From: Demequina oxidasica
GTDB lineage: Bacteria > Actinomycetota > Actinomycetes > Actinomycetales > Demequinaceae
Direction of reading: 5' to 3'
NCBI RefSeq assembly: GCF_000975115.1
Contig: NZ_BBRE01000004.1
Coordinates: 1 to 64,000 of the forward strand
DNA length: 64,000 bases
Shown piece after piece: positions 18,180 to 27,017 of the stretch; within the stretch, counting starts at the first letter, position 1; the number at the start of each line of letters is the position of its first letter. The notes below the pieces were generated by a model, which saw only the letters and a program-made list of their open reading frames with translations, searched no databases and was not told the DNA's origin. A program made the position numbers and the translations under genes.

Positions 18180-18935
18180 ATGTCAACACTCGTCATCACC
18201 GACCTGCACGTCAGCGTCGAGACCCCAGAAGGCACCAAGGAAATTCTCCGCGGTGTAGACCTCACCATCGACTCCGGTCACGTGCACGCCATCATGGGCC
18301 CCAATGGCTCCGGCAAGTCCACGCTGGCCTACTCGATCGCTGGCCACCCCAAGTACACGATCACCTCGGGCACCGTGACGCTCGACGGCGAGGACGTGCT
18401 TGAGATGAGCGTCGACGAGCGCGCCAAGGCAGGAATCTTCTTGGCCATGCAGTACCCCGTCGAGGTTCCCGGCGTGTCCGTGTCGAACTTCCTGCGCACC
18501 GCCAAGACCGCGATCGACGGCGAGGCTCCCAAGCTGCGCACCTGGGTCAAGGACGTCAAGAGCTCCATGGCTGACCTGCGCATGGACCCCGCGTTCGCTG
18601 AGCGCAACGTCAATGAGGGCTTCTCCGGTGGAGAAAAGAAGCGCCACGAGATCCTTCAGATGGAGCTTCTTGAGCCCAAGATTGCCATCCTTGACGAGAC
18701 CGACTCCGGACTCGACGTCGACGCGTTGCGCATCGTCTCGGAGGGCGTCAACCGCGTCAAGGACAAGACCAACGTAGGTGTTCTGCTGATCACGCACTAC
18801 ACCCGCATCCTTAACTACATCACGCCGGACTTCGTCCACGTGTTTGTGGATGGTCGTGTTGCCGAGCAGGGCGGCCCCGAGCTCGCCGAGCGCCTCGAGG
18901 CCGAGGGCTACGACCGTTACCTGACTAAGGCGTAA
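18180..18935 (+). CDS. sufC: Fe-S cluster assembly ATPase SufC
   Basis: 251 aa ABC-type ATPase that drives the SufBCD scaffold. Walker A is GPNGSGKST around residue 40, the signature is NEGFSGGEKKRHEILQM, Walker B is IAILDETDSGLDVD and the switch His lies in LLITHYTRILNYI. The SufC-specific LDETDSGLDVD is diagnostic compared with transporter ATPases. ATG 18180 immediately follows the TAA of the Rieske gene. Confidence 0.97.
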   Translation: MSTLVITDLHVSVETPEGTKEILRGVDLTIDSGHVHAIMGPNGSGKSTLAYSIAGHPKYTITSGTVTLDGEDVLEMSVDERAKAGIFLAMQYPVEVPGVSVSNFLRTAKTAIDGEAPKLRTWVKDVKSSMADLRMDPAFAERNVNEGFSGGEKKRHEILQMELLEPKIAILDETDSGLDVDALRIVSEGVNRVKDKTNVGVLLITHYTRILNYITPDFVHVFVDGRVAEQGGPELAERLEAEGYDRYLTKA

Positions 18936-18944
18936 CACAAGCCG

Positions 18945-20225
18945 ATGCCGTTGCTCCCGGACCTGCGCCCCGACTTCCCGCTCCTCGCACGCACAGTGCG
19001 GAACGGGAAGCCGTTGGTGTACCTGGATTCGGGAGCGACGGCGCAGAAGCCCCACGCGGTGCTCAACGCCGAGGCGGACTTCTACCAGTTCCACAATGGC
19101 GCGGTTCAGCGCGGTGCTCACCTGCTGGCGGAGGAGGCGACGGACATGTACGAGTCCGCCCGCGCCCAGGTCGCAGAGTTTGTAGGTGCCGAGCCTGACG
19201 AGATCGTCTGGACGGAGAACGCCACGCACGCCATCAACCTGGTGGCGAACGGGATGGCCAACGCGTCCGTGGGCATCGGCGGCACTGAGTCCGCCCGCTT
19301 CCGGGTGGGTCCTGGGGACGAGATTGTGGTGACCCAGACAGAGCACCACGCGAACCTCATCCCGTGGCAAATGCTGGCGGCCAAGACCGGCGCCACGCTG
19401 CGCTGGATCGACGTGGACGACGACGGCCGCATGATTCTCGACAATCTGGAGTCAGTGGTGACAGAGCGCTGCAAGGTGCTCGCCTTCACGCATGCCAGCA
19501 ACGTCACGGGGATCGTTTCTCGCGTGGACGTGCTAGTCGCGCGCGCCAAGGCTGTGGGCGCGCTGACCGTGCTCGACGCCTGCCAGTCCGTTCCTCATCT
19601 GCCCGTCGACGCCAAAGCACTCGACGTGGATTTCCTGGTGATGAGCGCACACAAGATGCTCGGTCCCACAGGCATCGGCGCGCTCTACGGCCGCAAGGAG
19701 CTGCTCGACACGCTCCCGCCGTCGCAGTTCGGAGGCTCCACCGTCAAGGTGGTCACGATGGACACCACCACGTGGCTGGACTCACCGCATCGGTTCGAGG
19801 CGGGCACGCAGCCCATCGCCCAGGCCATCGGTATGGGCGCGGCCGTGAAGTACCTGAGCGACCTGGGAATGGAGGCGGTCGAGGCTCACGAACAAGAGTT
19901 GGCGACGAGGCTTCGCCAGGGCGTGGCCGACCTCCCGGGCGTCCGCTTGCTGGGTCCCGTCACGGCCGATGCTGAGGCCGGGGACATGCTTGCCATTGCG
20001 GCTTTCGTGGTGGACGGCGTCCACACGCACGACGTAGGTCAGGTGCTGGACGACCGCGGCATTGCCGTGCGAGTGGGGCATCACTGCAACCAGCCGTTGC
20101 ACCGCCACTTTGGAATTGCCGGCTCGACCCGAGCATCGGCGCACGTATACACGCAACCCGAGGACATTGACGCGTTGATCGCGGCCCTCGCGGACGTACG
20201 AACATTCTTTGGAGTAGCAGCATGA
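18945..20225 (+). CDS. sufS: SufS-type cysteine desulfurase
   Basis: A PLP enzyme of 426 aa that releases sulfur from cysteine as a persulfide for cluster assembly. The PLP-binding lysine is Lys237 in MSAHKMLGPTGIGALYG, and the persulfide-forming cysteine is Cys381 in VRVGHHCNQPLHRHFG, the group II (SufS) type. It pairs with SufU encoded next. The ATG at 18945 is 9 nt after sufC, and the stop overlaps sufU in ATGA. Confidence 0.96.
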   Translation: MPLLPDLRPDFPLLARTVRNGKPLVYLDSGATAQKPHAVLNAEADFYQFHNGAVQRGAHLLAEEATDMYESARAQVAEFVGAEPDEIVWTENATHAINLVANGMANASVGIGGTESARFRVGPGDEIVVTQTEHHANLIPWQMLAAKTGATLRWIDVDDDGRMILDNLESVVTERCKVLAFTHASNVTGIVSRVDVLVARAKAVGALTVLDACQSVPHLPVDAKALDVDFLVMSAHKMLGPTGIGALYGRKELLDTLPPSQFGGSTVKVVTMDTTTWLDSPHRFEAGTQPIAQAIGMGAAVKYLSDLGMEAVEAHEQELATRLRQGVADLPGVRLLGPVTADAEAGDMLAIAAFVVDGVHTHDVGQVLDDRGIAVRVGHHCNQPLHRHFGIAGSTRASAHVYTQPEDIDALIAALADVRTFFGVAA

Positions 20226-20686
20226 GCGCACTAGAACAGATGTATCAGCAGGTGATCATGGATCACGCGCGCGAGGCGCACGGGCGTGGGCTCGTGGACC
20301 TTGGCCTGCCGCACACGGGGGAGTCTCACCAGGTCAATACCACCTGCGGCGACGAGGTACGCCTGCGCGTAGTCCTCGACGACGACACCATCAAGTCGAT
20401 TAGCTGGGAGGGTTCCGGCTGCTCGATCTCGCAGGCCTCGATCTCCATGCTGACGGAGTTGATCGAAGGCGAGGACCTGGAGATGGCGGATGAGACTATT
20501 GACGCCTTCAAGGCGCTGATGCATGCCAAGGGACAGGGACTCGACGAGCAGCGCGAGGACATGCTCGGCGACGCCACCGCCTTTGTGGGCGTGGGCAAGT
20601 ACCCTGCCCGGATTAAGTGTGCGCTCCTGGGCTGGATGGCCCTTAAGGACGCAATCATTCAGGCTCAGAAGGGAGCCCCAGCATGA
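20222..20686 (+). CDS. sufU: Sulfur-transfer protein SufU
   Basis: 154 aa. Receives persulfide sulfur from SufS by a zinc-ligand swap. Zinc ligands are Cys42 and Asp44 (NTTCGDEVRL), Cys67 (GSGCSISQAS) and Cys133 (RIKCALLGW). The insertion between the second and third cysteines distinguishes SufU from IscU. It overlaps sufS and sufT by 4 nt each, showing tight coupling. Confidence 0.95.
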   Translation: MSALEQMYQQVIMDHAREAHGRGLVDLGLPHTGESHQVNTTCGDEVRLRVVLDDDTIKSISWEGSGCSISQASISMLTELIEGEDLEMADETIDAFKALMHAKGQGLDEQREDMLGDATAFVGVGKYPARIKCALLGWMALKDAIIQAQKGAPA

Positions 20687-21012
20687 CCGAAACTACGCAA
20701 GCACCGTCTAACGCGGCCGATGTCGAGGAGGCTATGTACGACGTGATCGACCCCGAGTTGGGCATCAACGTCGTAGACCTCGGACTCATCTACGGCGTCT
20801 CGATCGACGAGAACCGCCACGCGGTCATCGACATGACGCTCACGTCGGCGGCCTGCCCGCTGACCGACGTTCTCGAGGATCAGACCGGCCAGGCGCTCGA
20901 GGGAATTGTCGACGGCTTCCGGATCAATTGGGTATGGATGCCGCCGTGGGGCCCGGACAAGATCACCGACGACGGCCGCGAGCAGTTGCGCGCGCTCGGC
21001 TTCAACGTCTGA
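20683..21012 (+). CDS. sufT: SufT/MIP18-family (DUF59) Fe-S assembly factor
   Basis: 109 aa with the DUF59 core YDVIDPELGINVVDLGLIYG and the conserved cysteine in TSAACPLTDVLEDQ. Proteins of this type help deliver or mature Fe-S clusters (SufT). It is the last gene of the operon, overlapping sufU by 4 nt (ATGA). A convergent gene follows after 100 nt. Confidence 0.93.
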   Translation: MTETTQAPSNAADVEEAMYDVIDPELGINVVDLGLIYGVSIDENRHAVIDMTLTSAACPLTDVLEDQTGQALEGIVDGFRINWVWMPPWGPDKITDDGREQLRALGFNV

Positions 21013-21091
21013 CAGGCCTTCCTGCACCCACCATCGTCCCCACCACCACGGCGGTGAGCAACACCATGGGGACCCCTGTGCGGTGGGCGGA

Positions 21092-21109
21092 ACTGCCGTC
21101 AGCGGCAGT
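21092..21109. terminator. Short hairpin between convergent sufT and metallopeptidase genes
   Basis: ACTGCCG, loop TCAG, CGGCAGT form a perfect 7-bp stem in the intergenic region between two 3' ends. There is no clear U-tract, so it is at best a weak bidirectional terminator. Confidence 0.35.
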
Positions 21110-21114
21110 GGTCG

Positions 21115-22011
21115 TTAGCTGAAGACGTTAAAGGTGTCACAACGAGCGGGATCTCCCGTGGAGTATCCCAGTTCGAACTGGTCCTGGCGCTGCTGGCTGG
21201 TGCCGTGCGTGAAGCTGTCCGGATCCACTGACCCCTGGGCAGCCTCCTGGATAGAGTCATCTCCGACGGCTGCGGCCGCCGACATGGCGTCGGCGACGTC
21301 GGTGGGTGTGAGGGGCTGCAAGAAGGGAGTGCCCGACTCGTCCGCGACGGTGGACGCGTGCCCGGCCCACACGCCGGCGAAGCAGTCCGCCATGAGTTCG
21401 ACCTTGACGCTGTCGGAGTCAGTGCCGGTGTCCACGCGCTGCGCGACGTCGAACACACCCAACTGGTTCTCTATGTGATGACCGTACTCGTGCGCAAGCA
21501 CGTATAGCTCAGCGAGCGGACCGTCCGACGAGCCGTAATCATCGGCCAGTACCTGGTAAAACACGACATCGAGATAGATGGTCTGGTCGGACGGGCAGTA
21601 GAACGGCCCTGTGGACGAGGTGGCCTGACCGCAGGCAGTCGATGTCGCCCCGTCAAAAGCAACGATGCCCGGGTAGTCGAGTTCGACACCATAGTCGGCT
21701 AGCGCGGCGCCCCAGTACGCATCCAGCGAGTTGACTCCTCCAGCAACCCGGCAGTCGGAGCTTTGGTTCGCATCTGCGCCGGTTTCGCATTCATCCTGAT
21801 ATTGCTGCTGAATGGCTGGGTCCTGCCCAGCGCCACCCGCGAGCTCTCCCGTCGTCAAGGCGGCAGGGTCCCCGCCCAGTAGCAGGAACGCAACCAGCAC
21901 GACGAGTCCGAGCCCACCGCCGCCGATGGCAATTCCACTTCCGCGTCTTACCGAGCGGCCGCGGCGCTGCACGCGCGAGGAATCAATGCGCGAACCTTCG
22001 TTGAACGTCAT
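21115..22011 (-). CDS. YpfJ-family neutral zinc metallopeptidase
   Basis: 298 aa. The N-terminal ~28 residues are basic, then one membrane helix (GLGLVVLVAFLLLGG, about 33-47) anchors a putative extracytoplasmic protease. The zinc-binding HEYGHH motif (HExxH) is at residues 174-178, and a later Glu in VKVELMADCFAGVWAGH supplies the third ligand. This matches the putative neutral zinc metallopeptidase family (YpfJ); substrates are unknown. The start at 22011 is set by AAAGGAG on the minus strand, rather than a longer upstream reading. Confidence 0.9.
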   Translation of the reverse strand: MTFNEGSRIDSSRVQRRGRSVRRGSGIAIGGGGLGLVVLVAFLLLGGDPAALTTGELAGGAGQDPAIQQQYQDECETGADANQSSDCRVAGGVNSLDAYWGAALADYGVELDYPGIVAFDGATSTACGQATSSTGPFYCPSDQTIYLDVVFYQVLADDYGSSDGPLAELYVLAHEYGHHIENQLGVFDVAQRVDTGTDSDSVKVELMADCFAGVWAGHASTVADESGTPFLQPLTPTDVADAMSAAAAVGDDSIQEAAQGSVDPDSFTHGTSQQRQDQFELGYSTGDPARCDTFNVFS

Positions 22012-22030
22012 TGGCGCTCCTTTGCGACAA

Positions 22031-22834
22031 CTATGAGGCGGAGGTGTTTCCCTCAGGCGCGGTGGTTGGTCCGGCGACATCATTGGCAGGTTTAGTTGTG
22101 GAATAGGTGACCAGGGGAGTCTCGCTGGTCTCTGCATCGGCCGTCGCCTGCGCCGCCGCGTGTTCCTTGGCCGCGGCCTTTTCGCTGCGGCGATCCCTGC
22201 GGGGCTTCTTCTCGGTGCGTTCCGGCTTGGCCTCCTCCGCGATGCCGCGGGCGTGAAGTGCCTGACCTAACTGCAGCGCAAAGCCCACGGTCCGGGTAGC
22301 GCCGGGGATCAGGACGGCCCGGGGGTCACGTTCGAGGCCTCGTGCGCGGGCGGCGGTGCGGGCGTCAATAAAGATGCGGGCGGCTTCGGGGATAGCACGC
22401 AACGTGAGTGCAAACATCAGGCCGATGGTCTCTGGCGGCAGGATACGCCCGAACGGGCGGACCATGCGGGATACCAGGTCAAGCATCGACTCCATGGGCG
22501 TCGAGCAACTGATGGCGAGTGCGAGGGCAGCGATGGCGGTCAGGTCAGCTGCGACGTCAATCGCACGCTCAACCTCGCCGCGCCACAACTGGAAACTGAC
22601 GGTCAACACGGCGACCACCATGATGATGCCCATGGCGCGCAGGGTGGCCTTGGCGGGGGGAGCGGTGCTGACGAGGAGCAGCAGGCAGGCGCACATGATG
22701 CCGACGCTCGTGACGGGGTCGTCCACCATCATCGTGACGATAACGGTCAGTAGGAGCATCAGGGACTTCAGCCCGGCAGACGCCTTGTGAAGCGGCGTCG
22801 TGCCGGGGCGATAGATCCCCAGGAGTGAAATCAC
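22031..22834 (-). CDS. bioN: ECF transporter T component (BioN-like)
   Basis: 267 aa integral membrane protein with about five helices and a long charged C-terminal tail (AEEAKPERTEKKPRRDRRSEK). The coupling-helix motif ARARGLERDP fits the ECF T component, which links the ATPase to the substrate-binding S component. GTG 22834 overlaps the stop of the ATPase gene (GTGA). With bioM and bioY upstream, the substrate is most likely biotin. Confidence 0.88.
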   Translation of the reverse strand: MISLLGIYRPGTTPLHKASAGLKSLMLLLTVIVTMMVDDPVTSVGIMCACLLLLVSTAPPAKATLRAMGIIMVVAVLTVSFQLWRGEVERAIDVAADLTAIAALALAISCSTPMESMLDLVSRMVRPFGRILPPETIGLMFALTLRAIPEAARIFIDARTAARARGLERDPRAVLIPGATRTVGFALQLGQALHARGIAEEAKPERTEKKPRRDRRSEKAAAKEHAAAQATADAETSETPLVTYSTTKPANDVAGPTTAPEGNTSAS

Positions 22835-23538
22835 GCGTCCGCCGTACGAGTGGGGCGGCCGAACATGAGGTCGCGATAGAACTTGACTGCTTCCGCGGGG
22901 TCGCCATCGAACGCCACGGCTCCCGAGTCGATCACGATCGTACGGTGGGCACGCGATGCGGCGTCGAGGTCGTGTGTGACCTCGATGACTTGCAGTGGCA
23001 GGGTGCGTAGGAGGGCACCCACGTGGGCGCGCCAGCGCAGGTCGAGCAGGGTAGTGGGCTCATCCGCGACGATCACTTCGGGGGTGACAGCCAACACGCC
23101 GGCAAGTGCCAGCAGTTGACGCTGCCCGCCCGACAGGGCGTTGACCGATACGTCACCCTTGCCACCCAGTCCGATCTCCTCGAGGGCGGTCAGCGCCGCC
23201 TCGGTGCGCTCGGACTTGTCGTCGATGATCCGGCGCAGCGAGAGTGTGACGTCTTCGACGGCGGTTGGCATGATGAGCTGCGAGGTGGGGTCGGTGAAGA
23301 GGTAGCCCACCTTGCGACGAACCTTCGCGCCCTGCTTCACGGTGTCGAGCCCGTCGACCTCGACCGTGCCCGTGATGGGCAGGACAAGGCCATTGATGAG
23401 GCGTGCAAGCGTGGACTTGCCCGAACCGTTCGCCCCGATGATGCTGATGCGCTCTTCGGTCAGGGTGAGCGTGGTGGGTTCCAGAATCGACACACCGGAA
23501 TCGGGCGCGGTAACGGCCGCGGCCTTGAATTCGATCAT
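22831..23538 (-). CDS. bioM: ECF transporter ATPase (BioM-like)
   Basis: 235 aa ABC ATPase: Walker A GANGSGKST near residue 36, Q-loop region FTDPTSQLIMPT (ECF-type), signature ALSGGQRQLLALAGVL, Walker B VIVADEPTTLLDLR, switch His VTHDLD. It energises biotin import with bioN and bioY. TAGCCT (minus strand, 23545-23550), which includes the bioY stop codon, ends 6 nt before ATG 23538, so an internal leaderless promoter is possible in addition to readthrough from bioY. Confidence 0.9.
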   Translation of the reverse strand: MIEFKAAAVTAPDSGVSILEPTTLTLTEERISIIGANGSGKSTLARLINGLVLPITGTVEVDGLDTVKQGAKVRRKVGYLFTDPTSQLIMPTAVEDVTLSLRRIIDDKSERTEAALTALEEIGLGGKGDVSVNALSGGQRQLLALAGVLAVTPEVIVADEPTTLLDLRWRAHVGALLRTLPLQVIEVTHDLDAASRAHRTIVIDSGAVAFDGDPAEAVKFYRDLMFGRPTRTADA

Positions 23539-23547
23539 GCCTTAAGG

Positions 23548-24258
23548 CTAGACGGTCGTGGCGCTTTCGCGGTTCGCATCTAAGTCTTCGTCCGTGAGGG
23601 TCGCGACCGGGACTTCATCGATGCGCTTGCTTGCCTTCGCCTTGGTGCCAAGCACCCAGGGGTAGGCGCGGTGGATGGCAGCCGCAACAGCGGCCGCGAT
23701 GACGACCTTGACCAGGTCGCCGGGAAGGAAGGGCACGGTACCTACGGTGAGGCCCGTGACGCAGCCGGAGGCGAAGTCGCCTACGCCCTCGCAGCCGGCA
23801 GGCAGGGTCAACATGTTGATGCCTAGCTTGTTGGACAGCACCGGAATGCCGAATGCGTAGATCACCGGCAGCGACACCAGGCCTGCGCCCAGGAGGGACA
23901 TGAAGTTCAGCGCGTTGCGGCGACGTAGTGCGCGCACAATGAGGCCCACGGGGATCGTGGCGATGAGCATGCCAACCAGGTAACCCCAACTAGGGCGGGC
24001 GAAAATCTCGAAGCCCGCGACGCCGTTCGCGAAGATGGGGGCACCCACCAGGCCCACCGCGATGTAGAGGCCCACGGCAGCGAGTCCACGCCAGGGGCCG
24101 AGCACCATGGCAGCGAGGACGGTTGCGAAGGTCTGCAGTGAGATCGGCACGCCCGAGATGAGCGTGATTTCCGGCACGGCGGTCGAGACCGCGATGAGTC
24201 CGGCGAACACTGCAATGAGGGCAACGTTAGTGCCCGTAAAATACTTGTGTAGCGACAT
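23548..24258 (-). CDS. bioY: Biotin transporter substrate-binding subunit BioY
   Basis: 236 aa, six predicted helices, the S component that binds biotin. The BioY pattern is clear in PISLQTFATVLAAMVLGPWR, VGLPI-type loop VGLVGAPIFANGVAGFEIF and the FARPSWGYLVGM block. The start at 24258 has AAGGAGG 6 nt upstream; earlier in-frame codons are less likely. It is the first gene of a bioY-bioM-bioN operon. A 10-bp direct repeat flanks its promoter region (24299-24362). Confidence 0.92.
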   Translation of the reverse strand: MSLHKYFTGTNVALIAVFAGLIAVSTAVPEITLISGVPISLQTFATVLAAMVLGPWRGLAAVGLYIAVGLVGAPIFANGVAGFEIFARPSWGYLVGMLIATIPVGLIVRALRRRNALNFMSLLGAGLVSLPVIYAFGIPVLSNKLGINMLTLPAGCEGVGDFASGCVTGLTVGTVPFLPGDLVKVVIAAAVAAAIHRAYPWVLGTKAKASKRIDEVPVATLTDEDLDANRESATTV

Positions 24259-24298
24259 GGCGCCTCCTTGGTTGGCTTCTGGCGGAAACACTACCTGT

Positions 24299-24362
24299 CC
24301 TACAAAGAAAAGGGCCCCGTAGCCCCGATTCCTGGCAAAATGCTGTGGATTGCCTACAAAGA
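24299..24362. repeat. Direct repeat CCTACAAAGA in the bioY/ABC-F divergent region
   Basis: CCTACAAAGA occurs at 24299-24308 and 24353-24362, 54 bp apart, in the only divergent intergenic region of the biotin genes. On the bioY strand the first copy lies 6 nt upstream of a possible -10 element TAGTGT (24288-24293). It could be a regulator site; no known biotin operator is recognised. Confidence 0.35.
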
Positions 24363-24389
24363 TCGGTGCGGGCCGGCAAGGAGATTTCC

Positions 24390-25988
24390 GTGATTGTGGC
24401 TAATGGCCTCGAAATGCGCATTGGCGCGCGGGTGCTTCTGCACCCCGCCAGCTTCCAGATTGCCCCCGGCGACAGGGTCGGACTCGTGGGTCGAAACGGC
24501 GCCGGCAAGACCACTCTCACCAAGATTCTGGCCGGCGAGGGCCAGCCCACGGGCGGCACCGTGACCCACAAGGGCACCTTTGGCTACCTCCCGCAGGACC
24601 CCCGCACCGGAGACCTCGAGCAGCACGCGATGGATCGCATCCTCGAGGCCCGCGACCTCGCGACAGTGATGAGGAAGCTGCGTGCCGCCGAGGAGGGCAT
24701 GGCAAGCGAGGACCCCGCCGTCCACGAGAAGGCCATGAACAAGTACCCCCGCATTGAGGAGGAGTTCCGCGCCGCGGGTGGTTACGCCGCCGAGTCTGAA
24801 GCCGCTCGCATTGCTGCGAACCTCGGCCTTGACGAGCGTGTGCTGAGCCAGCCCATCGGCACCCTGTCCGGTGGCCAGCGCCGTCGTGTGGAGCTCTCGC
24901 GCATCCTGTTCTCCGATGCCCAGACGCTGCTGCTTGACGAGCCCACCAACCACCTCGACGCCGACTCGATCGTGTGGCTACGTGGCTTCCTGTCCAACTT
25001 CAGCGGCGGGCTCGTGGTCATCTCTCACGATGTCGAGCTGCTGCGCAAGACCGTCAACAAGGTGTTCCACTTGGACGCGAACCGCGGCGAGATGGATCAG
25101 TACAGCCTGAACTGGGACCTCTACCTCAAGCAGCGCGAGACCGACGAGCGTAGCCGCCGCCGCGAGCGCGACAACGCTGAGAAGAAGGCCACCGTGCTCA
25201 TGGCGCAGGCGGACAAGATGCGCGCCAAGGCGAGCAAGGCTACGGCCGCGCAGAACATGGCCAAGCGCGCCCAGAAGCTACTCGACGGGCTTGACGACGT
25301 GCGCGTGCAGGACAAGGTCGCCGCGCTACGCTTCCCCGCTCCGTCACCGTGTGGCAAGACGCCACTGCGCGCCTGGGAGCTGTCCAAGTCCTACGGCTCA
25401 CTGGAAATCTTCACCGACGTGGAGCTCGCCATTGACCGCGGCTCGCGCGTGGTGATTTTGGGGCTCAACGGTGCGGGTAAGACCACGTTGCTGCGCTTGT
25501 TGTCTGGGGTCGAGAAGCCCGACACCGGAATCATCGAAGCCGGCCACGGGCTCAAACTCGGCTACTTCGCACAAGAGCACGACACCCTGGACATGAGCCA
25601 GACGGTGCTGGAGAACATGAAGCACGCCTCCCCGGACCTCAGCGACGCTGACGTGCGCAAGGTGCTCGGATCGTTCCTGTTCTCAGGCGACGACGCGCAC
25701 AAGCCCACCAAGGTGCTGTCCGGTGGCGAGAAGACTCGTCTCGCGCTCGCAACCCTGGTGGTCAGCAAGGCAAACGTGCTGCTTCTTGACGAGCCCACTA
25801 ACAACCTCGACCCCGCCTCGCGCGCCGAAATCCTGGGAGCGCTCGCGAACTATGAGGGCGCAGTCGTGATGGTCACGCACGATGAGGGCGCCGTAGATGC
25901 GCTCGAGCCCGAGCGGGTGTTGCTGCTGCCCGACGCGGTCGAGGACCTCTGGAACGCCACCTACCGCGACCTGATCGCGCTGGCCTAG
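24390..25988 (+). CDS. ABC-F family ATP-binding protein
   Basis: 532 aa with two ABC domains in one chain and no membrane segment. First P-loop GRNGAGKTT with signature TLSGGQRRRVELSRIL; second GLNGAGKTT with VLSGGEKTRLALATLV. The charged helical linker between them (RERDNAEKKATVLMAQADKM) is the ABC-F interdomain linker that reaches into the ribosome. Members act on translation, either housekeeping (EttA-like) or antibiotic resistance; this cannot be separated here. GTG 24390 is chosen because AAGGAG sits 6 nt upstream and the conserved N-terminus starts there. Its stop overlaps the stop of surf1 on the other strand. Confidence 0.9.
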   Translation: MIVANGLEMRIGARVLLHPASFQIAPGDRVGLVGRNGAGKTTLTKILAGEGQPTGGTVTHKGTFGYLPQDPRTGDLEQHAMDRILEARDLATVMRKLRAAEEGMASEDPAVHEKAMNKYPRIEEEFRAAGGYAAESEAARIAANLGLDERVLSQPIGTLSGGQRRRVELSRILFSDAQTLLLDEPTNHLDADSIVWLRGFLSNFSGGLVVISHDVELLRKTVNKVFHLDANRGEMDQYSLNWDLYLKQRETDERSRRRERDNAEKKATVLMAQADKMRAKASKATAAQNMAKRAQKLLDGLDDVRVQDKVAALRFPAPSPCGKTPLRAWELSKSYGSLEIFTDVELAIDRGSRVVILGLNGAGKTTLLRLLSGVEKPDTGIIEAGHGLKLGYFAQEHDTLDMSQTVLENMKHASPDLSDADVRKVLGSFLFSGDDAHKPTKVLSGGEKTRLALATLVVSKANVLLLDEPTNNLDPASRAEILGALANYEGAVVMVTHDEGAVDALEPERVLLLPDAVEDLWNATYRDLIALA

Positions 25989-26884
25989 AGCGCGTCTTCG
26001 ATTTCCTCGTCGCTGAGCCTGCGCTTGCGACGTCCACGGCCGGCCGATGCCGGGGCGGGGGAGGAGGCCGCGCCACCGTCTTGCGCAGGGGTTGGGCTCG
26101 CGCCGTTGGCGGCGTCAGCCTCAGCATCGGCGTCGGTGGGTTCCTCGTCGGGGCCCGCGAACTCACGGCGGATCATGATGATCGCGCCGACGGGCGCCAT
26201 GGCCGCGAGCACCCACCACTGCCACGCGTAGGACAGGTGTGGCCCGGTGCTGAGCGATGGCAGGGGAGTTTGATCACCCACGACGACCTCGGCACAGCCG
26301 GAGTCGATGCACACCTCGCGCAGCATCCCGTACCCGGGCACAGGGTCGTAGGTGGGGGAAGGCACCTGCTCCGGAGTCACCCGCGTGGCGCCGTCGCCGC
26401 GCTTGCCGTCGTCGTCCTCCCACGACCTCGTGATGACCGTGATAGTCGTCTCCTCGGTCGGGTAGGGAACGTCGGCGGTGTCTACGCCCGCGGCAGGCAG
26501 CGGAATCCAGCCAAGGTTGATGAGCATGGACCGCCCGTCGGTGGTGTCAAACCACGCGAGGTACTGCCACGTCGGGATGCTGTCGACCGGGCGGTTGCGC
26601 AGCACCGTGGTCGAGTCTTCCTCGAAGTGCCCCACCAGTACGGCCTCGCGCCACTGCGTGTGCGGCGGCAGGTCCGTCGAACCGGGAGGGATGAGCTCGT
26701 TCAGCGGCTTCGGTTCCTCTTCGAGGCCGAGGTTGTACTGATGCAACGCCTCGTTGCGCACTTCGTAGCGGTGATACTGCCAGCGACCAAGGAAGATGGC
26801 AGCCACGCTCACGAGCAGTGACACGAGAATGATTCCGGTGATGCGCACCCACGGCGCATACTCGCGAGAATCTGATGACGTCAC
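25985..26884 (-). CDS. SURF1-family cytochrome oxidase assembly protein
   Basis: 299 aa with two membrane helices, one near the N-terminus (ITGIILVSLLVSVAAIFLG) and one late (WWVLAAMAPVGAIIMI), flanking an extracytoplasmic domain. Family marks are LGRWQYHR after the first helix and WQYLAWFDTTDGRSMLINLG. It assists heme A insertion into cytochrome aa3 oxidase, consistent with ctaA at 13 kb. The Ala/Pro-rich C-terminal tail ends in a basic segment. GTG 26884 is supported by TACCAT (minus strand, 26891-26896) ending 6 nt upstream, the leaderless pattern; no Shine-Dalgarno is present. Confidence 0.88.
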   Translation of the reverse strand: MTSSDSREYAPWVRITGIILVSLLVSVAAIFLGRWQYHRYEVRNEALHQYNLGLEEEPKPLNELIPPGSTDLPPHTQWREAVLVGHFEEDSTTVLRNRPVDSIPTWQYLAWFDTTDGRSMLINLGWIPLPAAGVDTADVPYPTEETTITVITRSWEDDDGKRGDGATRVTPEQVPSPTYDPVPGYGMLREVCIDSGCAEVVVGDQTPLPSLSTGPHLSYAWQWWVLAAMAPVGAIIMIRREFAGPDEEPTDADAEADAANGASPTPAQDGGAASSPAPASAGRGRRKRRLSDEEIEDAL

Positions 26885-27017
26885 CTGACGATGGTAATCG
26901 CGTCGGGAGCCTGCTCCGTCCGGGTCCCGCCACACCACACCGTCCGTTGCGGTGGAGCGTTGTGTAGACCGGCGGTGCTGTTTCCGCCCGTGGGTGGCTT
27001 CCGCTACGGTTGCGGCT

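Noticed and set aside
18183-19370. Long open frame on the minus strand (395 codons) antisense to sufC and sufS
   Set aside because: A shadow of GC-rich coding sequence; its translation is rich in Val/Arg/His/Leu and matches no family, while both sense genes are certain.
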